Assembly: GCA_947561585.1 (NCBI GenBank)
Contig: CANNZV010002298.1
Coordinates: 62,001 to 126,000 of the forward strand
Reading direction: 5' to 3'
DNA length: 64,000 nt
DNA from: Caprella mutica
Lineage: Eukaryota > Arthropoda > Malacostraca > Amphipoda > Caprellidae
How positions within the stretch are numbered: position 1 is the first letter of the stretch; every line of letters starts with the position of its first letter. The notes beneath the pieces are model-generated. The model was not told where the DNA came from. It worked only from the letters and a program-made list of their open reading frames with translations, and ran no database searches. This document shows, piece after piece, positions 58,301 through 64,000 of the stretch. The translations under genes and the position numbers were made by a program.

Positions 58301-61300
58301 CTCACCTTGCATTCACCTTATCTCTCTACTCACTTTGCATTCACCTTATCTCTCTACTTACCTTGCATTCACCTTATCTCTCTACTTACCTTGCAATCAC
58401 CTTATCTCTCTACTTACCTTGCAATCACCTTATCTCTCTACTTACCTTGGGGTCGGCTTGGAAGGCTATGTTCATCAGTGCCCACACTGCATTCAGTCTA
58501 ATGTCGTTGTTGTCACTCTTGGTCAGTTTGCAGAGACTCTCTGTGAGAGACAAAAAATTATTTTCTAATCGATAGCTTGTAGAAATAACACTAGATAATA
58601 ACTACGATAGTAACATCTACAGAGGATATGTCTGTTAAACAATTTACAGCAGCACATGGATATATAATAGCTAGCTAACTACAACAGAGACAGAACTTGT
58701 TTGCTTTGAATTAGAGAAACTGGGAGGACCTATCAATAGTCTGATGTAGCAAAATCACAAAACTAACACTCCATTATTATGCAGCATAACTTATTAATCG
58801 ATGGATACAGATAACTACTTGATTAAAACTCACATGCAGGCAAAAGACAATTAACTAACTCACGTACACACCCCTCTTCTTACTCACGTACACACCCCTC
58901 TTCTTACTCACGTACACACCCCTAATCTTACTCACGTACACACCCCTCTTCTTACTCACGTATACACCCCTCTTCTTACTCACGTACACACCCCTCTTCT
59001 TACTCACGTACACACCCCTCTTCTTACTCACATACACACCCCTCTTCTTACTCACGTATACACCCCTCTTCTTACTCACGTATACACCCCTCTTCTTACT
59101 CACGTACACACCCCTCTTCTTACTCACGTATACACCCCTCTTCTTACTCACGTATACACCCCTCTTCTTACTCACGTATACACCCCTCTTCTTACTCACG
59201 TATACACCCCTCTTCTTACTCACGTATACACCCCTCTTCCAGTATCTGTTCCTTAGAAGGGCTGAACTCCAGACTGAGGTTGCAGAGGGTGGAGAGGGCA
59301 AGTACCACCATTTCATCGTCACATTTGGGGTCCTGAATCATCAGCAGCAAGGGCCTCCACACAGTGTAATCCTAACCAACAGAACACTATCACTTCAATG
59401 ATAGCTTTAAAGCAAGTAATTTGTAGCTAATAGGCTAATTGCTTTATGATAGATAGTGATATTTAATATAAGAAGCTGTCATTTGATTCAATTTTAGATG
59501 AATAAAGCTAATGCATTATCTATACTAAATCATGTTCCTTAGAGTTTAACTAATCCTAAACTAATGTTGTTAACGAGTGCATTGCCTCACTTGGAAGGTA
59601 GTTCTGAGGGTGTGTACAGAGCGGGAGAGAGAGTGCAGGCAGCGAATGGCAGCCATCTGCACTGCAGGGGAAGCGCCACCAGACAGAGTCTTGGATATCA
59701 CCTCCAGCAGATTGGAGGCAGGGACTGTGCACGCGAAAGCTGGGGGGAGAAGAGAGGAGGGGTGGTTAGATATGACCACTGCTTGATGAGGAAAAACTGT
59801 AGCAAATTAGCTTAACAATTAGAATAGTAGCTACTTGCAAATTTATACTAAGTTATCCGTGACAAGAAAATGTTTCTTGGATTATCATCTTCATGATGCA
59901 CTTACATCAGAACATATAACTTTAGCTGCAACTAAAATAGATATGGAGACAGAATAGCAACTAAGTCTAACAATTTTACCTGCAGTGACTAATTATCTGA
60001 CAATAAGAAAATATTTTAAAGTTTCTCTTTCATAAAAATCACTGAACTCTCACAGCTTCCTAATTCAGTAATCACTTTAAGCACCTGGCTATTAGCTACA
60101 GTCCTTTTTTAAATAGCTACTCATAACTCATTAATTAGTTTTTAACTATAGCTACTCATAACTCATTAATTAATATTTAACTATAGCTACTCATAACTCA
60201 TTAATTTGTATTTAACTATAGCAACTCATAACTCATTAATTAATATTTAACTATAGCTACTCATAACTCATTAATTAATATTTAACTATAGCAACTCATA
60301 ACTCATTAATTAATATTTAACTATAGCTACTCATAACTCATTAATTTGTATTTAACTATAGCTACTCATAACTCATTAATTAGTATTTAACTATAGCTAC
60401 TCATAACTCATTAATTAGTATTTAACTATAGCTACTCATAACTCATTAATTAATATTTAACTATAGCTACTCATAACTCATTAATTAATATTTAACTATA
60501 GCAACTCATAACTCATTAATTTGTATTTAACTATAGCTACTCATAACTCATTAATTAATATTTAACTATAGCAACTCATAACTCATTAATTAATATTTAA
60601 CTATAGCTACTCATAACTCATTAATTAATATTTAACTATAGCAACTCATAACTCATTAATTTGTATTTAACTATAGCTACTCATAACTCATTAATTTGTA
60701 TTTAACTATGGCTACTCGTAACTCATTAATTAGTATTTAACTATAGCAACTCATAACTCATTAATTAATATTTAACTATAGCTACTCATAACTCATTAAT
60801 TTGTATTTAACTATGGCTACTCGTAACTCATTAATTAGTATTTAACTATAGCTACTCATAACTCATTAATTAATATTTAACTATAGCTACTTCAAAGAGA
60901 AGAGGCAGGCCCATCAGTAGCTACAATAAGGTTGAATTAATATCTCACCTGTTATGACTTTCTGTCTAATATCCTCGTTGTTTGCAATGAGAGTAGCAAA
61001 GGCTAACAGTCCCGCCTCTCTCATCAACTCGTGTAGCATTGACCTGTCATCGAACTGACCCACTGACTGAAAGGGAAGAGGGGCAATTAGTCAACCAAAT
61101 GGCTACAGCAGATTACACTCTATTATTAACACTCAGATAATGCAGGTAATTTGGCGTAGAAAATGGAATTTAGTAGTCGAGAGACATGGGCAAATTATTA
61201 GATCTTCATAAACATATGGATATAGATAGGTATATGTGAACTGGAAAAATATTAGAACTATAAACCTAAATCAGGTGTAATAATTCATCGCACTCACACA

Positions 61301-63762
61301 AACAAAATGCGGCCAAACCAATTTACAAAGAGTTTTAACTGTTCGAACAATGTGGCATACAACAGAATAAGATTACTCACATGAATGCGACTTATAAGAA
61401 GTGACAAAATACAGTAAAGAGAAGATAAAGAAAATTTAGTACAGCTACAAACTATAAATAAAGCAAAGCCATTAACAAATTAATAATACAAGGTACTTTA
61501 GAAGAGAGTAAATACGAAATTGTTAGAATAGATATAGCTAAACCTATCGGGAAAATATAGGAAAGAACTGCAAAAAGAAACTAAGTAGAAAAAGGGTTTC
61601 AAAAACAAAACCTAATTTAAAGCACTACTAATTTTCAGTCAACATCTTTTTCAGATTCAGTCTCTATATCTTTAAAAAATTATGGACCATGGCTTATGTC
61701 ACTGTCACTTTCTGCTAGTGCAATGGTTTCTCAAACTATTCATATCTTGTCCATTTATTGAAGAATTTCTTAACCATTTTAATGTTTACATCCGTGATGT
61801 ATTGAATGGCATATTTTCTCTTAACTTTAGTTGCAGAACTGATTAAATAATAATAGTTAGCAATGAAAACACGCTGTTCAATAGTTAGTCCCATAATGAG
61901 TCATGAGGGTTGAATAAAATGTCATGACAAAATATTCATTATGTTTAATTACGATATCAGTAGCTATCTTTTATTCGATATTTTTCAATATCTGTTATAG
62001 TTACCAAATAAAACTTGAAAATATACTCTTTTATGTGATTTTTGTCTCATCTTTCTACACCAAGTACTTTTTGAGTTATTAGCATTTACTTTCGACCAGT
62101 TTTTTATAGGTCACACTGTACTATGTGGCTGTGACTTTACTCACACTGGGGCTCAGTTGTTCAGGTCTAGGTAGGGGCTCGTTCTCATCGGGGGTGTAGT
62201 TGATGTACTGCTTCAGGTAGGTCACTACGTGGTCTGTGATGGAAGCAACCCTTTGCAGCTCGGGGCTCAGTTCAGTGAGGTGGGCAAGAAGACGGGCTGC
62301 CTCCACGCGTAGCCACCCGGGATAGTCAGAGTTTGTGAGTGTGATCTGAAGAATATAGTTGAATATTTAAATGGAGGATTTATTTTCAATGGTAGACTAG
62401 AGATATGTACTACAAGGTTTTCATTACATTTCCTGATGGCACCTGTTTACTTGTGACCCAATCATCTAATGAGGAATTGGAATGAATTTGGAAGAAGAAA
62501 TTCTCTTTTGTTTTCCCTACATTACTCTATTGGTTTTAATTGAATCAAATGATCTCGTATAGCGAATTTGTTTACATGTCTGGGATAGATAATTTAGCCA
62601 TTAAAAGTTGCTATAATCTAGAAATTGACAATTCCTTGGCAATAGAAAGGGCCGTATAATCATAAACACACCAGGAACCATAAAAAAATCAATCCAAATT
62701 TCAAACATATATACCTAATATATAAACAGTTTATTGTTAAATACTTTCATAGTGGTTGATTAAATAATTATTATATTGTTCTTTCTTATAAGACCGAAGA
62801 TATGAAAATAACCGACAATTCATAACTACGAGCTCTTTCTGCATCTGCATCTGATTGTCTCACCAAACTCTGCATGGTGAGGTTGCATATCCTAGGGTCA
62901 TCAGAAGGAATGGCATCACCTCTGTGCAGCCACACCAAACCACTGGCAGCTGCTAACTGCACTGCAGGCTCACTGTTAGTCCTCAGCAACTGCACTAGCC
63001 TGTCTGCTATCAACACCTCACTGCCATCACAGTCAGTGCGAGAAATGGCGTACACTTGTTGTGACACCTCCTTGTTGCTGTGAAAGTACAGTAATAAAGA
63101 CACTTTCTTTACTAATATCAATTAATGTGGAGTCACAGTGGTAGCATTGGTAAAATAAAGATAGCTAGCCACACCAATATCATTTACTTTTTTAATAGAA
63201 AAATAGTGTCTTAAAAAAATTATGGGCTTATCTTCTGGTTAGCTATGACCTAAAAGCAGTCAAAGGACTCGAAGAGAAAAATCACCTAAGGTAACCGTTT
63301 GGTGATAAGCTCATGGATGCAGAAAAGCTACTAAGTGAATAGTCACCAAGGAGAATATAATGAAAAAGATACAAGCACCGGTGGCTGCACTAATTGATGG
63401 AAGAGGAAAATGAAGAGGTGATAGTAAATGAAGCCTACCGAGTCTACCTAACACAAAATATAAGAGCTCGTAGTAGGAGAAAATAACCATAACGCCATCC
63501 TCTAAAACTGTAAGTATTGTTAAACATTAATCAAATTAGCTACAACAGTACACAGAGCAAGGGATGCCACGCCCTTATCCACCACAGACAGTTTGTAAAC
63601 AGAGCCAAAATGTGTACAATATAGCTGCATCACTTACTTCTTTATGAGGGCAGTAAGGCAGTGAAGAGCAGGCAGTTGTACTTTCACAAGGTTGGAGCAG
63701 AGCATTGATGCCACCAGAGTACCTGCCCCCGCACTCACCAGTTGCACTTGCTGCTCCTCTAA
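52165..63762 (-). CDS. ARMC8: ARMC8 orthologue, middle and C-terminal coding part
   Basis: Eleven exons on the minus strand join into one frame of 578 codons plus stop (1,737 nt): 63762-63638, 63077-62813, 62345-62145, 61066-60949, 59739-59591, 59371-59224, 58540-58446, 58203-58036, 55239-55131, 54472-54268 and 52318-52165. The translation is built of armadillo-type helical repeats and follows animal ARMC8 in order, with landmarks [46 protein letters not shown] and [18 protein letters not shown]8 is a scaffold subunit of the CTLH/GID E3 ubiquitin ligase, the counterpart of yeast Gid5/Vid28, which holds the substrate receptor GID4; this role is known for the family and inferred here. Human ARMC8 has about 673 residues, so roughly the first quarter is encoded beyond position 64000. 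The C-terminus carries a Gly/Ser/Thr-rich extension. All splice phases match. Confidence 0.93.
52636..53933 (-). mobile_element. 1,298-bp Tc1/mariner-type element in the last ARMC8 intron
   Basis: Perfect 27-bp inverted ends begin CAGGGTGGGGCGTAAGTTTG and are flanked by TA (52634-52635 and 53934-53935). A damaged transposase fills the interior on the minus strand, the same strand as ARMC8. Perfect ends with a damaged gene suggest either fairly recent movement driven by a relative, or moderate age. Confidence 0.93.
52759..53779 (-). pseudogene. Broken Tc1/mariner-type transposase (DDxD)
   Basis: From the ATG at 53779 the minus strand encodes a helix-turn-helix part ([18 protein letters not shown]), then [17 protein letters not shown], the first catalytic region [32 protein letters not shown] with the second catalytic Asp, and [16 protein letters not shown] with the third, ending KGGHFE. 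The third catalytic residue is Asp (NPMD), not the Glu of classical Tc1. Spacing from the second Asp is near 39, uncertain because a frame change lies inside. At least one early TAG stop and two frame changes near 53050-53070 make it inactive. The span of 1,021 bases is not divisible by three. Confidence 0.85.
54268..54472 (-). CDS. ARMC8: ARMC8 exon 10 of 11 in window
   Basis: Acceptor TTTTGTAG, donor GTAAGT. It encodes [13 protein letters not shown] and [19 protein letters not shown], ending LYDK. Reading past the donor would stop at once (TAA inside GTAAGT). Homology places a short final helix after this point, which is found in the next exon. Confidence 0.94.
54954..55091. mobile_element. 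Small inverted-repeat element in ARMC8 intron 9-10
   Basis: TTTTCACCAGACTTTTGAAT at the left pairs with AAAAAGTCTGGTGAAAA at the right, and a second inverted copy, ATTCAAAAGTCTCGTGGAAA, lies inside the right half. About 138 bp, no coding capacity. It looks like a minimal MITE. Confidence 0.5.
55131..55239 (-). CDS. ARMC8: ARMC8 exon 9 of 11 in window
   Basis: Acceptor TTTCCCCCAG, donor GTATGT. It encodes [20 protein letters not shown] and [16 protein letters not shown], close to the human LILEGEHNIEVKEQ segment. It ends one base into a codon. Confidence 0.95.
55411..55818. mobile_element. 408-bp MITE in ARMC8 intron 8-9
   Basis: Inverted ends of about 70 bp: GTGAAGGTACACTGAAGCTT at the left and, on minus, GTGAAGGTGCACTCATCTTC at the right, both followed by CGACTGAGAGT.TCGAAGCTAT. 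The centre is AT-rich and non-coding. Target duplication not resolved. Confidence 0.7.
56177..57583. mobile_element. 1,407-bp inverted-repeat element in ARMC8 intron 8-9
   Basis: The left end (TA at 56175-56176, then GTGTCAACGCGGTCATTGCC) pairs with the right end, which on minus reads GCGTCCACGCGGGTAATTCA before TA at 57584-57585. Both ends run into CTCTAAAACTATT or its diverged match. GCGGGTAATGCCCGCA-type words recur near 56410-56480, 57140-57195 and 57529-57575. The interior contains a minisatellite but no transposase. A TA-flanked non-autonomous element is the simplest reading. Confidence 0.6.
56880..57080. repeat. 22-bp minisatellite inside the 56177 element
   Basis: About nine units of CACTATACACTGTGTGTACA-type sequence with variants (GTATGTATACACGC). 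The unit is an imperfect palindrome of TGTGTAC/GTACACA. The open plus frame across it (56778-57137) is an artefact. Confidence 0.85.
58036..58203 (-). CDS. ARMC8: ARMC8 exon 8 of 11 in window
   Basis: Acceptor TTTCTCAG, donor GTAGCT. Fifty-six codons including [19 protein letters not shown] and GTEIMQ, matching the MKTLGLLRNLLS region of human ARMC8. The next intron is the longest in the window (2.8 kb) and contains two inverted-repeat elements. Confidence 0.94.
58243..58452 (-). repeat. 28-bp minisatellite of splice donors, ARMC8 intron 7-8
   Basis: Read on the minus strand, the exon 7 donor is followed by 28-bp units, each made of GTAAGTAGAGAGATAAGGTG plus ATTGCAAG. Each unit ends in CAAG and the next begins GTAAGT or GTGAGT, so every junction is a good 5' splice site. 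About seven donor copies including the real one, with a degenerate eighth. Extending exon 7 by one unit would bring an in-frame TGA. Confidence 0.93.
58446..58540 (-). CDS. ARMC8: ARMC8 exon 7 of 11 in window
   Basis: Acceptor TCTCTCACAG, donor GTAAGT. It encodes [20 protein letters not shown] and [11 protein letters not shown], matching the conserved NGIWALMNMAFQ segment. Its donor is the first of a tandem series at 58243-58452. Confidence 0.94.
58856..59240 (-). repeat. 24-bp minisatellite of splice donors, ARMC8 intron 6-7
   Basis: Sixteen units on the minus strand. Each is the last 15 bases of exon 6 (AAGAGGGGTGTATAC or GTGTAC) followed by the first nine of the intron (GTGAGTAAG). The first unit is the real exon end. 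The other fifteen carry the same donor at 24-bp spacing within the 683-bp intron. A long minus frame through the array (repeats of KRGVYVSK) is not the ARMC8 frame and is an artefact. Confidence 0.95.
59224..59371 (-). CDS. ARMC8: ARMC8 exon 6 of 11 in window
   Basis: Acceptor GTTGGTTAG, donor GTGAGTAAG. It encodes [14 protein letters not shown] and [20 protein letters not shown]. It ends one base into a codon. Its last 15 bases, AAGAGGGGTGTATAC, and the donor itself form the unit of the minisatellite at 58856-59240. Use of any later donor copy would add an in-frame TAA. Confidence 0.94.
59591..59739 (-). CDS. ARMC8: ARMC8 exon 5 of 11 in window
   Basis: Acceptor CTCCCCCCAG, donor GTGAGG. 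It encodes [20 protein letters not shown] and [13 protein letters not shown], nearly identical to the [13 protein letters not shown] landmark of animal ARMC8. Confidence 0.95.
60113..60893. repeat. 35-bp minisatellite, about 22 copies, ARMC8 intron 4-5
   Basis: The unit contains AGCTACTCATAACTCATTAA followed by TTAATATTTAACTAT. Variants are GCAAC, TTTGTA and TTAGTA. A three-unit block with GGCTACTCGTAAC recurs 105 bp apart (60708 and 60813). It begins about 55 bp inside the intron from the exon 4 donor and does not include that donor. Confidence 0.95.
60949..61066 (-). CDS. ARMC8: ARMC8 exon 4 of 11 in window
   Basis: Acceptor CCCTTTCAG, donor GTGAGA. It encodes [20 protein letters not shown] and IRQKVIT, matching the ANDEDIRKKI segment of human ARMC8. 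It ends one base into a codon. The following intron holds the 35-bp minisatellite. Confidence 0.9.
61078..62140 (-). other. ARMC8: ARMC8 intron 3-4, no inserted element seen
   Basis: About 1.07 kb of AT-rich intron between exons 3 and 4. No tandem repeat, inverted repeat or coding remnant was recognised. Confidence 0.6.
62145..62345 (-). CDS. ARMC8: ARMC8 exon 3 of 11 in window
   Basis: Acceptor ATTCTTCAG, donor GTGAGT. Sixty-seven whole codons. [16 protein letters not shown] aligns with the strongly conserved ELQRIASITDH of animal ARMC8. The tail [17 protein letters not shown] looks like an unstructured loop. Confidence 0.92.
62813..63077 (-). CDS. ARMC8: ARMC8 exon 2 of 11 in window
   Basis: Acceptor TTTCACAG, then one base completing the previous codon and 88 codons with [31 protein letters not shown] and [16 protein letters not shown]. 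The donor is the weakest in the gene: GTTATT at 62812-62807 fits the frame, and a GTCTTA a few codons later also would. The true 3' end is therefore uncertain by about 18 bases. Confidence 0.8.
63300..63600 (+). repeat. Dispersed repeat, copy 3, in ARMC8 intron 1-2
   Basis: The longest copy of the family also found at 7791-8010 and 49790-49920. It contains GATGGAAGAGGAAAATGAAG, GTCTACCTAACACAAAAT, CGCCATCCTCTAAAACTG and CACCACAGACAGTTTG in the same order as the combined other copies. GCTCATGGATGCAGAAAAGC at about 63309 resembles a phrase near 50910. It lies antisense to ARMC8. Confidence 0.6.
63638..63762 (-). CDS. ARMC8: ARMC8 exon 1 of 11 in window
   Basis: Acceptor TTTCAG at 63763 and up, donor GTAAGT at 63637 and down. 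It encodes [14 protein letters not shown] and [16 protein letters not shown], an armadillo repeat. It ends two bases into a codon. Preceding exons are outside the window. Confidence 0.88.
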
Positions 63763-64000
63763 CTGAAATGGGAAGGAACTGTTAACAACTCGCACAGAGA
63801 ATAACACACATTGGATCAGCTGCAACTAACTACTATTTGAGGGGACTAAAATATATGGAATATCTAAAAATTAAAATGGAATGTTAGACGACAGAAAAAA
63901 GATACTACTATAATAGTTATAACTCGAGTCAATTAAAAATATCACAATAGAGAATCAAGTGAGTAATATTTTAAGTAGAGTTTTAAAAGCATAAGGATAG
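63763..64000 (-). other. ARMC8: ARMC8 intron running off the window
   Basis: Intron sequence upstream of the first exon in the window. No exon was recognised in these 238 bases, so the missing N-terminal exons lie beyond the edge. Confidence 0.6.

Noticed and set aside
58855..59322. 155-codon minus frame with KRGVYVSK repeats
   Set aside because: It is one base out of the ARMC8 frame and reads through the donor minisatellite; exon 6 homology fixes the other frame.

Overview
The window looks like nuclear DNA of an invertebrate animal. It is AT-rich and has no bacterial-style gene packing. It carries one spliced gene with GT-AG introns, several animal-type DNA transposons (Tc1/mariner, hAT-like, pogo-like), a LINE fragment, and an unusual load of tandem repeats. 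The clade cannot be fixed from this sequence. Most long open frames are artefacts of tandem arrays whose unit length is a multiple of three, or that lack stop codons, and they are not annotated as genes.

Layout. 1-14.6 kb: non-coding DNA with a 30-bp satellite (1524-2040), a retroelement-tail-like repeat (2153-2745), a 1-kb polypyrimidine array (5086-6114), a 1-kb fold-back element with Tc1-like ends (8466-9502), and, about 90 bp further on, an 843-bp MITE (9599-10441). 14.6-28.1 kb: four unrelated short-period satellites in near-continuous succession (16, 14, 20 and 15 bp units). 28.1-38 kb: more arrays (pyrimidine-rich, 21-bp, CTGT/TGT mosaic, 26-bp) and two small inverted-repeat elements. 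38-52 kb: mostly unrecognised DNA with a fold-back element (41188-41846), a second MITE of the 9599 family (41877-42687), a 5-kb hAT-like element (44227-49269) that contains a pogo-like relic and a broken Tc1 element, a LINE ORF2 fragment, and a small TA-flanked MITE.

52-64 kb: the only recognisable host gene, on the minus strand. Eleven coding exons, in one continuous frame of 578 codons plus stop, encode the middle and C-terminal part of an ARMC8 orthologue, an armadillo-repeat subunit of the CTLH/GID E3 ubiquitin ligase (yeast Gid5/Vid28). The 5' exons lie beyond the right edge. Its introns hold a dead Tc1-like element, three inverted-repeat elements, a dispersed repeat and three minisatellites.

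The most unusual observation is in two consecutive ARMC8 introns. Each begins with a minisatellite whose unit contains the exon's own 5' splice site: about 16 copies of a 24-bp unit and about 7-8 copies of a 28-bp unit. Each intron therefore starts with a row of near-identical splice donors. Also notable is a two-member MITE family with 9-bp target duplications and tandem repeats inside its inverted ends, a structure that could seed satellites like those filling the rest of the window. All calls are by eye; no database search was run.
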